Positions 16,073-25,085 of a stretch of DNA of 64,000 nt are shown here, piece after piece. Position 1 is the stretch's first letter. The number at the start of each line of letters is the position of its first letter. Source of the stretch: an uncultured Pelagibacteraceae bacterium. GTDB taxonomy: Bacteria; Pseudomonadota; Alphaproteobacteria; Pelagibacterales; Pelagibacteraceae. The notes beneath the pieces are model-generated. The model did not search any database. It saw only the letters and a list, made by a program, of their open reading frames with translations, and had not been told where the DNA came from. The position numbers were made by a program, and so were the translations under genes. The stretch covers positions 97,481-161,480 of the forward strand of contig CACESO010000002.1 of assembly GCA_902562205.1 (NCBI GenBank), in the 5' to 3' direction.

Positions 16073-17197
16073 TTATCTTTGATTTATAGGGACAACTTTA
16101 CGATAGCTGCTTCCTTTATAGCTAGCAAGTGGTCTTATTAATTTATTTGCAGCATGTTGTTCAAGAATATGTGCAGACCATCCAGTTATCCTAGAAATTA
16201 CAAAGATTGGTGTAAAGAAATCAGTATCAAATCCCATTAAATGATAAGTCGGTCCAGTAGGATAATCTACATTAGGATGAATATTTTTTCTTTCAATCAT
16301 CACTTTTTCAACAATGTCGTAAATTTTTTCAAACTTTTTATCTTTTTTTACTTTTGCAACTTTAGAAAAATACTCTCTCATAGTAGGAACTCTAGAGTCC
16401 CCACTTTTATAAACCCTATGACCAAAGCCCATTACAACAGCTTTTTGATCTAAAGCATTATTTATCCAATTTAATGCATTTTCTGGCTTTTTAATTTTAT
16501 TCATCATATGCATTACTTCCTCATTGGCACCACCGTGTAACGGTCCTTTTAAACTCGCAATAGCACCAGTAATTGCACCATGAATATCTGACAAGCTACT
16601 AGTGATTGTTCTTGCAGTAAATGTAGAAACATTAAAACTATGTTCAGCATATAATATTAAAGATACATCAAATGCTTTTACAATTTCTTTTTCTGGAACT
16701 TTACCAAAACACATATAAAAAAAATTTTCAGAAAAAGACAAATTAGTCTTTGGTTTTATAATTTTTTTTCCTTTTCTAACTCTATAGAAGGCTGCTAAAG
16801 CAACAGGTGTTTTTGCAAAAATTCTCATTACCTTTCTTAAGTTTGCTTCTCGAGAATTATCTTTTGTCTCTTTATCTTCTAGCCCCATTATACTTACTGC
16901 TGTTCTAGCCACATCCATAGGATGTGATTTTTTAGGAAAATTCTTAATACTTTCTAATAATGTTTTTGATAAGTTTCGCTCTTTTCTCTCAACTTTTTCA
17001 AAATTTTTTAACTGTTTTTCAGAGGGCAACTCTCCATTTAGAATAAGATATGCGACTTCTTCAAACTTACATTTTGCACAAAGATCTTGTGCAGCATATC
17101 CTCTGTAAGTCAGAGAATTTATTTCCGGCATTACTTTTGAAACTTCAGTTTCATCAACCACAATCCCAAGTAAACCTTTTTTAATATCTTCAGTCAT
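16073..17197 (-). CDS. prpC: 2-methylcitrate synthase (citrate synthase family)
   Basis: Condenses propionyl-CoA with oxaloacetate to 2-methylcitrate. The 374 residues carry citrate synthase family marks: LTYRGY near the N-terminus, HSFNVSTFTAR and GPLHGGANEEVMHMM (with an active-site His), and VMGFGHRVYK (second active-site His). Length and the short N-terminus match the small, type-II-like PrpC enzymes. Being last in a prpD-prpB-prpC run argues for methylcitrate rather than plain citrate synthase. Its ATG overlaps the prpB stop by one base. Confidence 0.88.
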   Translation of the reverse strand: MTEDIKKGLLGIVVDETEVSKVMPEINSLTYRGYAAQDLCAKCKFEEVAYLILNGELPSEKQLKNFEKVERKERNLSKTLLESIKNFPKKSHPMDVARTAVSIMGLEDKETKDNSREANLRKVMRIFAKTPVALAAFYRVRKGKKIIKPKTNLSFSENFFYMCFGKVPEKEIVKAFDVSLILYAEHSFNVSTFTARTITSSLSDIHGAITGAIASLKGPLHGGANEEVMHMMNKIKKPENALNWINNALDQKAVVMGFGHRVYKSGDSRVPTMREYFSKVAKVKKDKKFEKIYDIVEKVMIERKNIHPNVDYPTGPTYHLMGFDTDFFTPIFVISRITGWSAHILEQHAANKLIRPLASYKGSSYRKVVPINQR

Positions 17198-18093
17198 TAA
17201 TCATGTCCATCTGTGCTAAAATTATATATTTTTTTATCGAGAGCATTATATTTTTCATAATCTACCAAGTCATACAATCTACTTCTAGTTTGCATTTTAT
17301 CAATAAGGTTTTTTTGATGTCCTTCTTCAAAAATTTTCTTCAAACCTTCTTCCACACTTTTCATTGCCAATCTTTGAGTTGTTACGGGATAAATAACGAT
17401 ATTATAACCCAAATTTTCCAATTCTTTATAATCTAAAAGATCTGATTTTCCAAATTCTGTCATGTTTGCAAGTAAATAAGAACTTAGACTTTTCCTCACT
17501 TTTTCAAATTCAGCTTTATCTTTTAAAGCTTCAGGAAAAACTATTTCAGCCCCTGCGTCGATATATGCTTTACATCTATCAATCATCTTATCTATTCCCT
17601 CTACACTTTTTGCGTCTGATCTGGCAATTATCTTAAAATTTTTATCTTTCCTTGCTTTGACACACTCTTCAATTTTTTTTACCATTTTTTTAACAGAAAT
17701 AAGTTCTTTGTTATCAAGATGACCACACCTTTTTCTCTCAACCTGATCTTCTATATGTACTGCTGTAACACCAAATTTTTCGAAAGTTTTAATAGTTTTT
17801 TTGCAAGACTTAAAACCCGTATCAATATCAACAATTGTAGGTAGGTTTGTAACTCTTGCTATTTGTTTTGATCTATTACTTACATCTTCAAGTGTAGTAA
17901 GGCCTATATCTGGGTAACCAAGGTCATTAGACATAACACCACCCGAAACATAAACAGCATCATAGCCAATTTCTTCAATTACTTTAGCAGTTAATGGATT
18001 ATATGCACCAGGAACTCTTAAAATTTTTCCACTTTTTAATTTATCAACAAAATCTTTTCTTTTTTCTTTTATTTTTTTTTTAATAAAGTGCAT
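17197..18093 (-). CDS. prpB: 2-methylisocitrate lyase
   Basis: Cleaves 2-methylisocitrate to pyruvate and succinate. VPGAYNPLTAKVIEEIGYDA, VYVSGGVMS, IVDIDTGF (metal-binding Asp pair) and the signature ERKRCGHL (catalytic Cys about residue 123) identify the isocitrate lyase/PEP mutase superfamily and point to PrpB. Length 298 is normal. The gene starts on the prpD stop and ends on the prpC start with one-base overlaps on both sides, so the three genes are translationally coupled. Confidence 0.92.
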   Translation of the reverse strand: MHFIKKKIKEKRKDFVDKLKSGKILRVPGAYNPLTAKVIEEIGYDAVYVSGGVMSNDLGYPDIGLTTLEDVSNRSKQIARVTNLPTIVDIDTGFKSCKKTIKTFEKFGVTAVHIEDQVERKRCGHLDNKELISVKKMVKKIEECVKARKDKNFKIIARSDAKSVEGIDKMIDRCKAYIDAGAEIVFPEALKDKAEFEKVRKSLSSYLLANMTEFGKSDLLDYKELENLGYNIVIYPVTTQRLAMKSVEEGLKKIFEEGHQKNLIDKMQTRSRLYDLVDYEKYNALDKKIYNFSTDGHD

Positions 18094-19595
18094 TAAAAAA
18101 TACCAATTTTTTTATTTTTTTTTATATTTCTACTATTAATTTCAATATTTAATTTGTGTAACTGATTTGACTTTAACTTTCTTAAGTTTTGAATATCTCT
18201 AAGAAATCTATCCGACTCCTTTTTGGGTATAATATCTTTTGTAAGTGTTAAAAATTTTTTAATATAATTAGTTCTTTTAAATGGCCTTAAGCCATAAGGA
18301 TGAGCATCTGCTACACCTTGTTCTTCAACAATTTTTTTATTATTTTTTAATGTGACTATAACTTTAGCCCCAAAAGCTTTGTTTTTCGGGTTTGGATCAT
18401 GATAACGTTTTGTCCATTTTTTATCCTCATGAGTTTTAATTGATCTCCATATCTTAATGGTACTTTTTTTTCTTGCTCTTGATTTGCTATATGATTTCAC
18501 GTGGTGCCAGTCAGCGTCCTCTAAAGCAACAGCGAATATATACATTATTGAGTGATCCAAAGTTTCTCTACTTGCATTGGGATCCATCTTTTGTGGATCG
18601 TTTGCTCCTGTTCCAATTACATAATGAGTATGATGACTTGTATATATATCTATTTTTTTAATTTCATTTAAATTGTCGATTTTTTTATTTAATTTTTTTG
18701 CAAGGTCTATAAGCGCTTGTGCTTGATATTCTGCTGAATATTCTTTTGTGTAAGTTTCAAGAATAGCTTTTTTTTCCTGATTTTTTTTCGGAAGAGGAAC
18801 TTTATATAATGCTTTTTTTCCATCGAGTATTCTTGCAATCACACTATCTTCACCTTCATAAATCGGACTTGGTGCTCCTTCACCTCTCATTGCTCTATCG
18901 ACAGCTTCTATACCGAGTTTTCCAGCATGCGCGGGAGCAAAAGCTTTCCAACTGGAAATTTCTCCTTTTCTAGATTGTCTTGTAGAAACAGTAACGTGTA
19001 ATGCTTGTTGAACAGCTTGATAAATGGTTTCAGTTTTTAAATTAAGCATTGTTCCTAAACCTGCTGCAACACTTGGTCCTAAATGAGCTATATGATCTAC
19101 TTTATGTTTATGAAGACAAATACCTTTTACAAGGTTTACTTGCACCTCATAAGCAGTAATTATTCCTTTAATAAGGTTTAAACCAGAAACTTTCTTTTGT
19201 TGCGCAACAGCCATTAATGCAGGAATATTATCTCCCGGATGACTATAGTCTGCTGCTAAAAAGGTATCGTGAAAATCTAATTCTCTTACAGCAGTTCCAT
19301 TGGACCAAGCAGCCCATTCACAATCAAATTTCTTTTTTGAATTAATTCCAAATAAAGTAGCACCATTGGATCTTGGATGTTTCATTGCCATTTCTCTTGA
19401 GGTAATTACAGCTTTTCTATTTAATGAAGCGATAGCTACAGATGCGTTATCAATCATCCTATTTATCACCATATCAACTGAATCTTTATTTAGTTTAGCA
19501 CTGTCACTTGCAATTTCTGCAATTTTCCAGGCAAGTTGATTTTTTTTACTTAATTTATCTTTTGATGCGAAAACTTTTACTTTATGTATTTTCAA
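18093..19595 (-). CDS. prpD: MmgE/PrpD-family 2-methylcitrate dehydratase
   Basis: Dehydrates 2-methylcitrate towards 2-methyl-cis-aconitate. NGTAVRELDFHDTF near residue 100, HPGDNIPALMAVA, and HIAHLGPSVAAGLGTMLNL are MmgE/PrpD family signatures. SRKGEISSWKAFAPAHAG is the conserved central segment. Length 500 matches PrpD proteins. AAGGAA lies about 10 bases ahead of the ATG. With no acnD or prpF nearby, hydration to methylisocitrate must be done by a general aconitase elsewhere (inference). The upstream gph-like gene is 34 bases away on the same strand. Confidence 0.9.
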   Translation of the reverse strand: MKIHKVKVFASKDKLSKKNQLAWKIAEIASDSAKLNKDSVDMVINRMIDNASVAIASLNRKAVITSREMAMKHPRSNGATLFGINSKKKFDCEWAAWSNGTAVRELDFHDTFLAADYSHPGDNIPALMAVAQQKKVSGLNLIKGIITAYEVQVNLVKGICLHKHKVDHIAHLGPSVAAGLGTMLNLKTETIYQAVQQALHVTVSTRQSRKGEISSWKAFAPAHAGKLGIEAVDRAMRGEGAPSPIYEGEDSVIARILDGKKALYKVPLPKKNQEKKAILETYTKEYSAEYQAQALIDLAKKLNKKIDNLNEIKKIDIYTSHHTHYVIGTGANDPQKMDPNASRETLDHSIMYIFAVALEDADWHHVKSYSKSRARKKSTIKIWRSIKTHEDKKWTKRYHDPNPKNKAFGAKVIVTLKNNKKIVEEQGVADAHPYGLRPFKRTNYIKKFLTLTKDIIPKKESDRFLRDIQNLRKLKSNQLHKLNIEINSRNIKKNKKIGIF

Positions 19596-19629
19596 TTTAT
19601 TCCTTTTTGAATTTAGTACTTCATTTATG

Positions 19630-20319
19630 TTAAGTATTCAAATATTTTGAAACTATTTTCTCAATACCCTGAAAGTTTGTTATCAAGTGATCATGAGGTA
19701 TTTCATTTACTTTTTTATCAGTATATCCGTCCTCGAGCAATATAAATGGTAAGTTTGCAGAATTAGCTGCAGCTGAGTCTGTTTCACTATCACCAATCAT
19801 TAAAGATTTTTTTATATCTCCTTGAAGAATTTCAATCACAGAAGTTAAATGTCTAGGATCAGGTTTGCAATAATCAAAAGTATTGCTACCAGCAACATAT
19901 TCAAAATAATCGAAAATTTTTATTTTTTTTAACAAATCAATTGCTAAATGTTCTTGTTTGTTAGTGCAAACTGCTAGTGAAATATCATTTTGTTTTGACC
20001 ACTCCAAAAATTCTAAAACACCATCTATAATCTTACTTTCATTAACAATATTCTTTCCATAATAATCTATAAAATCCTTAACCATTTCATCTTTAATTTT
20101 TTTATCTGAAATTTTTCCAAACTCTTTTTTGGCTGTTCCCCAAATAGATCTTCCAATCAAAGCACCAGCACCTTTACCAACAAGGTTTCTAATTTCTTCT
20201 GTTGTCTTTGTTTCGTACCCAAATTTTTTCATTACATAATTGTGAGCATTCATTAGATCTGGAGCTGTATCCACTATGGTTCCATCTAAATCTACCAAAA
20301 CTGTGAATTTTTGACTCAT
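19630..20319 (-). CDS. gph: HAD-superfamily phosphatase, phosphoglycolate phosphatase-like
   Basis: A 229-residue HAD hydrolase. Motif I is VLVDLDGTIVDT (nucleophile Asp), motif II is AVCTNK, the motif III Lys is in YCKPDPRHL, and motif IV is MIGDSETDSAAA. The helical cap between motifs I and II is of the Gph/PGMB type. Phosphoglycolate phosphatase, which clears the oxygenation or DNA-repair product 2-phosphoglycolate, is the best guess, but related HADs act on other phosphosugars. It precedes prpD on the same strand and is divergent from the glmU-like gene, with 71 bases between. Confidence 0.78.
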   Translation of the reverse strand: MSQKFTVLVDLDGTIVDTAPDLMNAHNYVMKKFGYETKTTEEIRNLVGKGAGALIGRSIWGTAKKEFGKISDKKIKDEMVKDFIDYYGKNIVNESKIIDGVLEFLEWSKQNDISLAVCTNKQEHLAIDLLKKIKIFDYFEYVAGSNTFDYCKPDPRHLTSVIEILQGDIKKSLMIGDSETDSAAANSANLPFILLEDGYTDKKVNEIPHDHLITNFQGIEKIVSKYLNT

Positions 20320-20390
20320 TTTTAAAAAGTATTATTAAGAAATATTTTGTGAATTCTTTATCATAAATACTTATCTATAAGAAAAAATCA

Positions 20391-21002
20391 ATGAAACAAA
20401 CTGATATTCAAAATAAATTTAGAAAAAAATTTTTAAATCAGGGTGTAAAAATGACTGCGCCTGAGACTGTTTTTTTTTCAAATGATACTAAAATTGGAAA
20501 AAATGTAACAATCGAACCATATGTTGTTTTTGGATCAAAGGTAAAAATCAAAAACAATGTAAAGATATTAGCATTTTCACACCTTGAAGGTGTAAGTGTT
20601 GATAATAATGTTTCAATTGGTCCATACGCACGTTTAAGACCAGGAACTGTCTTGGAAGAAGGTTCAAAAGTCGGAAACTTTGTTGAAATTAAAAAATCTC
20701 GATTAAAAAAAAATTCAAAAGCAAATCATCTTACTTATATTGGAGATGCAACAGTAGGTAAAAAATCTAATATTGGTGCAGGTACAATCACTTGTAATTA
20801 TGATGGAGTTAAAAAAAGCAAAACAATAATTGAGGATGGTGCTTTTATAGGATCAAACACATCATTAGTTGCCCCTGTTAAAATTGGAAAAAAAGCGATT
20901 GTTGGCGCTAGTTCTGTAATAACTCAAAATGTAAAAAGTGGTTCTTTAGCGTTAACAAGAGCAAAACAAACTGAAGTAAAAAACTATAAAAGAAAAAAAT
21001 AA
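20391..21002 (+). CDS. GlmU acetyltransferase domain only (left-handed beta-helix)
   Basis: This 203-residue protein aligns with only the C-terminal half of bifunctional GlmU. Hexapeptide repeats begin at about residue 25. [49 protein letters not shown] and [14 protein letters not shown] match the acetyltransferase active-site region, including the conserved His-containing HLTY.GD. The uridylyltransferase domain (LAAG.GTRM and onward) is absent, and the 71 bases upstream hold no remnant. It would make GlcNAc-1-phosphate from GlcN-1-phosphate and acetyl-CoA; UTP-dependent activation must be elsewhere. glmS follows 3 bases later, a pathway-consistent pair. Confidence 0.85.
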   Translation: MKQTDIQNKFRKKFLNQGVKMTAPETVFFSNDTKIGKNVTIEPYVVFGSKVKIKNNVKILAFSHLEGVSVDNNVSIGPYARLRPGTVLEEGSKVGNFVEIKKSRLKKNSKANHLTYIGDATVGKKSNIGAGTITCNYDGVKKSKTIIEDGAFIGSNTSLVAPVKIGKKAIVGASSVITQNVKSGSLALTRAKQTEVKNYKRKK

Positions 21003-21005
21003 ATT

Positions 21006-22826
21006 ATGTGTGGAATTATTGGAATAACAAGTAACAAATTAGTTTCGTCTCCAATTATTAATTCATTAAAAAAATTGGAATACAGAGGTTACGACTCTGC
21101 AGGAATAGCAACGATTGACTCTGGCTTCATTAAAGAAGTAAAATGTGAGGGTAGAGTTGAAAGTTTAGAGAAAGCCGTTTCAAAATCAAAGTTAACAGGA
21201 AATGTTGGTATTGGACATGTACGATGGGCAACCCACGGTATTCCAAACACAATTAACGCTCATCCACATTCATCAGAAAATGTATCTGTAGTTCATAATG
21301 GAATAATTGAAAATTCAACATTGCTAAAAAAGTTTTTAATAAATAAAGGACATAAGTTTAAGTCCCAAACAGATACTGAAGTTATTGTTCACCTTATTAC
21401 TGAATATTTAAAAAAAGATAATCTCAAAGATGCAATTATTAAAGTTTTAAAAAAACTTCATGGAAGTTTTGCTTTAGGTATAATTTTTAAAGACAATCCT
21501 AATTTAATAATTGGCGCTAGAAGGGGCTCACCTTTAGCTGTTGGTTATGGTCCTGGTGAAAATTATTTAGGATCAGATTCTTATGCTTTAAAATCTATGA
21601 CAAATAAAATTTCATATCTTAACGATGGAGAGTTTTGTATAATTAAAAAAGATAACGTTGAGTTTTTTAATCAGAGCGGAAAAAAAATAAATAAAAAAGT
21701 ATTACATTTATCATCAAATGAACAAAATTATGAAAAGGGTGACTACAAACATTTTATGGCTAAAGAAATTGACGAACAGCCAAATACTATCAAAAATTGT
21801 GTTAATGAATATATAGACAAAATCAATAATGATATAAATATTTTTAATTTTCCATTTAAAGAAAAAGAAATAAACTCTATAACACTGATAGGATGTGGCA
21901 CAGCCTATCACTCTTGTCTTATTGCAAAATATTGGTTTGAACAATTAACATCATTCGATGTTAGTATCGATATTGCTTCAGAGTTTCGTTATAGAAAAAA
22001 TAAATTTAAGAAAGATTGTCTTTATATTTTTGTTTCTCAGTCAGGTGAAACTGCTGATACTTATGCAGCTTTAGATCTTTGTAACAAAAATAAAATGAAA
22101 ACATGCTCAGTTGTAAATGTTATTGAAAGCTCAATAGCAAGAGATTCCAAATTTGTTTTACCTATTCATTGTGGTCCAGAAATCGGTGTTGCATCTACTA
22201 AAGCTTTCTTAGGACAAATGCTTGTTTTATATATACTTTGCTTAAAATTGGCTCAAAAAAGGAAAGATATAAGTAAAAAAGATTATTTAAAGAAGATCAA
22301 AAATTTATTTAATCTCGCAAAATTAGTTAAACATTCCTTAGAAACTGAAAACAAAATTCAATCAATATGCAGTTCATTTGTTGATGCAAAAGGTTCAATG
22401 TTTTTAGGTAGAGGATATTCATTTCCAATAGCATTAGAAGGAGCTTTAAAATTGAAAGAATTAGCTTATGTACATGCAGAGGGTTATCCCGCAGGTGAAA
22501 TGAAACATGGACCATTAGCTCTTATAGAAGATGGAATGCCAGTAGTAGTGATTGCCCCAAGGGACCAACACTATAAAAAAACTATTTCAAACATGCAAGA
22601 AGTCATAGCGCGAGGTGCGAAAGTTTTGCTTATTACAAATAAAAGCAAAAATGAAGTTTATTCTGAAAATATCTGGGAGACTATTGAAGTTGAAAATACT
22701 GAAGATGATTTGTTTCCATTTTTAGTAACAATTCCATTGCAAAAGCTTGCGTATTATTCTGCACTTAAAAAAGGTTATGACATTGATAAACCAAGAAATT
22801 TAGCTAAATCAGTAACAGTAGAATAA
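21006..22826 (+). CDS. glmS: Glutamine--fructose-6-phosphate aminotransferase (isomerizing)
   Basis: Makes glucosamine-6-phosphate, the first step to UDP-GlcNAc for peptidoglycan and lipid A. The mature N-terminus would begin with Cys2 (MCGIIGI), the glutaminase nucleophile. YRGYDSAGIA, RWATHG and HNGIIEN complete the glutaminase site. Two SIS domains follow, with IGCGTAYHS, SQSGETADT and STKAFLGQ in the first and GRGYSFPIALEGALKLKE in the second. The C-terminus DKPRNLAKSVTVE is canonical. Length 606 is normal. No glmS ribozyme is recognisable, since only 3 bases separate it from the upstream gene. Confidence 0.97.
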   Translation: MCGIIGITSNKLVSSPIINSLKKLEYRGYDSAGIATIDSGFIKEVKCEGRVESLEKAVSKSKLTGNVGIGHVRWATHGIPNTINAHPHSSENVSVVHNGIIENSTLLKKFLINKGHKFKSQTDTEVIVHLITEYLKKDNLKDAIIKVLKKLHGSFALGIIFKDNPNLIIGARRGSPLAVGYGPGENYLGSDSYALKSMTNKISYLNDGEFCIIKKDNVEFFNQSGKKINKKVLHLSSNEQNYEKGDYKHFMAKEIDEQPNTIKNCVNEYIDKINNDINIFNFPFKEKEINSITLIGCGTAYHSCLIAKYWFEQLTSFDVSIDIASEFRYRKNKFKKDCLYIFVSQSGETADTYAALDLCNKNKMKTCSVVNVIESSIARDSKFVLPIHCGPEIGVASTKAFLGQMLVLYILCLKLAQKRKDISKKDYLKKIKNLFNLAKLVKHSLETENKIQSICSSFVDAKGSMFLGRGYSFPIALEGALKLKELAYVHAEGYPAGEMKHGPLALIEDGMPVVVIAPRDQHYKKTISNMQEVIARGAKVLLITNKSKNEVYSENIWETIEVENTEDDLFPFLVTIPLQKLAYYSALKKGYDIDKPRNLAKSVTVE

Positions 22827-22885
22827 TTAAAATAACTATTCTCTTTTGTCATAATTTCGTTATATATTCATCTTAAGGTTGAACT

Positions 22886-24265
22886 ATGAAAAATTGGAAA
22901 CCAAACAGTTGGAGAAAATATCCTGTCAAACATGTTCCTTCTTATGAAAGTGAAAAGGAACTTAATCAGGTATTAAATAAGATTAAATCTTTTCCTCCAC
23001 TAGTATTCGCTGGCGAGACAAGACATCTTAAAGATCAACTTTCACAAGTTGTTGATGGAAAAGCTTTTCTTTTACAGGGAGGAGACTGCGCGGAAAGTTT
23101 TGCTGAGTTTAATCCTGACAATATAAGAGATACATTTAAAGTTATTCTTCAAATGTCATTGGTTCTTACATACTCAGCTTCGCTTCCAATTATAAAACTT
23201 GGAAGGATAGCTGGACAGTTTGCAAAACCCAGAAGTGCACCAACTGAAAAACAAGGTGATAAAGAATTACCAAGTTACTTAGGTGACAACGTAAACGGAA
23301 TAGATTTTACTGAAAAAGCTAGAAGACATGACCCAAAAAGATTATTTAAGGCATACTCTCAGTCTGCTTCAACATTAAATCTTTTAAGAGCATTTTCAAA
23401 TGGAGGTTTTGCCGATTTAAAAAACGTACACTTGTGGAATTTAGGTTACATTAAAAAAAGTCCTCAAGCTAAAAAATTTAAAGAGGTTGAAGATAAAATT
23501 GCAGATGCACTAGCATTTATGGATGCTTGTGGAATAAATTCAGATTTCAATAGAAGATTAAAAACAGTAAATTTCTGGACATCTCATGAGGCTTTACACT
23601 TACCATTTGAAGAAAGTATGGCTAGAGTTGACTCAACTACAGGGGAATACCATGCAACGTCAGCACACTTTGTCTGGATTGGTGATAGAACAAGACAATT
23701 AGATGGAGGACATGTTGAATTTTGTAAAGGTATTGAAAACCCAATTGGTATAAAATGTGGACCGACATCTAAACCAGAAGAGATTGCAAAAATTTGTGAA
23801 GTAATTAACCCAAAAAATGATAAAGGTAAAATTACTTTAATATCTAGGTTTGGTCACGATCAAGTTGAAAAATTCTTACCTAAGTTGATAAGAAGAATTA
23901 AAAAAGAAGGTTTAAATGTAATTTGGTCATGTGATCCAATGCATGGAAATACAATCAAATCAACAACAGGTTTTAAAACAAGACCGTTTAATAAAGTATT
24001 AAATGAAGTTAAGAATGTTTTTGCAGTACATCAAAGTGAAAGCTCTTATGCTGGTGGGTTGCATATTGAAATGACTGGTCAGAATGTGACAGAATGTACA
24101 GGTGGTGCAAAAAATATATCTGAACAAGATTTATCAAGTAGATACCACACTCATTGTGACCCTAGATTGAATGCAGATCAAGCTTTAGAATTGGCTTTCT
24201 TAATCTCAGATGAGATCAAAAAGAATTCCAACTATGCAAGAAATGCAATTAAAGCGGCATCTTAG
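22886..24265 (+). CDS. Class II 3-deoxy-7-phosphoheptulonate (DAHP) synthase
   Basis: First step of the shikimate pathway: PEP plus erythrose 4-phosphate. W.P.SWR near the N-terminus, FLLQGGDCAESF, GRIAGQFAKPRS, LPSYLGDNVNG, HEALHLPFE, and GIKCGPTSKPEE are hallmarks of the plant-type (class II) enzyme. CDPMHGNT, GGLHIEMTGQNVTEC and HCDPRLNADQALELAF complete the active site and metal ligands. Length 459 matches the bacterial type II form. It sits alone, with 59 bases before it and 37 after it. Confidence 0.95.
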   Translation: MKNWKPNSWRKYPVKHVPSYESEKELNQVLNKIKSFPPLVFAGETRHLKDQLSQVVDGKAFLLQGGDCAESFAEFNPDNIRDTFKVILQMSLVLTYSASLPIIKLGRIAGQFAKPRSAPTEKQGDKELPSYLGDNVNGIDFTEKARRHDPKRLFKAYSQSASTLNLLRAFSNGGFADLKNVHLWNLGYIKKSPQAKKFKEVEDKIADALAFMDACGINSDFNRRLKTVNFWTSHEALHLPFEESMARVDSTTGEYHATSAHFVWIGDRTRQLDGGHVEFCKGIENPIGIKCGPTSKPEEIAKICEVINPKNDKGKITLISRFGHDQVEKFLPKLIRRIKKEGLNVIWSCDPMHGNTIKSTTGFKTRPFNKVLNEVKNVFAVHQSESSYAGGLHIEMTGQNVTECTGGAKNISEQDLSSRYHTHCDPRLNADQALELAFLISDEIKKNSNYARNAIKAAS

Positions 24266-24302
24266 ACATTTAAAAATTTAAATTTTGTCTTATATTTGAA
24301 TC

Positions 24303-25040
24303 ATGGAACCTTCTAAAAAAGTAATATTTATTAAAGATTGGATTTTAAATTACGTAAATTCAATGCCAGTAAAGGCTAAATCATTAGTTATTGGTATATC
24401 AGGAGGAATTGATTCTTCAGTTTCAAGTACACTCAGTGCCATGACTGGATTAAGAACAATCGTATTATCGATGCCAATAAAACAAAATGGTTCCCAACAC
24501 GATTTAAGCTTAAGGCATCAAGAATGGTTAAAGAAAAATTTTAAAAATGTTGAAGGGCATACAGTTGAACTAGACAGTTTATTTAAAACATTCGAAAGTA
24601 CGCTAAAAGATTTTACTAGCGAACATGGTATGGCTAATTCAAGAGCAAGATTAAGAATGTCAACACTTTATCAAGTTGCTGCCGCTAACAATGGTATAGT
24701 TGTTGGAACAGGAAATAAAGTCGAAGACTTTGGAGTTGGTTTTTATACAAAATATGGTGATGGTGGTGTTGATATATCTCCTATAGCTGATTGTAATAAA
24801 ACTGAAGTTTGGGAACTTGGAAGAGAACTAAAAATACTTGATGATATTATTAAAGCAGCTCCAACAGATGGTCTTTGGGATGATGGTCGAACTGACGAGG
24901 GTCAACTAGGGTTATCATACAAAGAAATAGAAGAAGCTATGGATAACGAGAATTCAAAAAATCGAGATAAATATATTCAAATCAGAAAAGCAAATTTGCA
25001 TAAAATGGAGCCAATTCCAATATGCAAGATTCCCAATTAA
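24303..25040 (+). CDS. nadE: NAD+ synthase, ammonia-dependent
   Basis: Final step of NAD synthesis: amidation of deamido-NAD through an adenylate. The PP-loop is GISGGIDSS (31-39). ARLRMSTLYQVAAANNG and GTGNKVEDFGVGFYTKYGDGG form the ATP/deamido-NAD site, and PTDGLWDDGRTDEGQLG is the conserved C-terminal loop. At 245 residues it has only the synthetase domain, with no glutaminase domain, so ammonia or a separate supply is used. Confidence 0.93.
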   Translation: MEPSKKVIFIKDWILNYVNSMPVKAKSLVIGISGGIDSSVSSTLSAMTGLRTIVLSMPIKQNGSQHDLSLRHQEWLKKNFKNVEGHTVELDSLFKTFESTLKDFTSEHGMANSRARLRMSTLYQVAAANNGIVVGTGNKVEDFGVGFYTKYGDGGVDISPIADCNKTEVWELGRELKILDDIIKAAPTDGLWDDGRTDEGQLGLSYKEIEEAMDNENSKNRDKYIQIRKANLHKMEPIPICKIPN

Positions 25041-25085
25041 TCAAATAGATTCACAAATCTAAATTAAAGGTATATTCCTAATATA

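Noticed and set aside
20320..20390. Remnant of a GlmU uridylyltransferase domain upstream of the acetyltransferase gene
   Set aside because: Only 71 AT-rich bases lie before the divergent phosphatase gene, with no coding remnant, so a recent frameshift or truncation is not supported.
22846..22868. Possible promoter before the DAHP synthase gene (TTGTCA and TATATT)
   Set aside because: The spacer is only 11 bases, too short for a sigma-70 promoter.
25046..25061. Small inverted repeat TAGATT-CACA-AATCTA between nadE and cysS
   Set aside because: Short, all-weak stem with no T-run; expected by chance in such AT-rich DNA.
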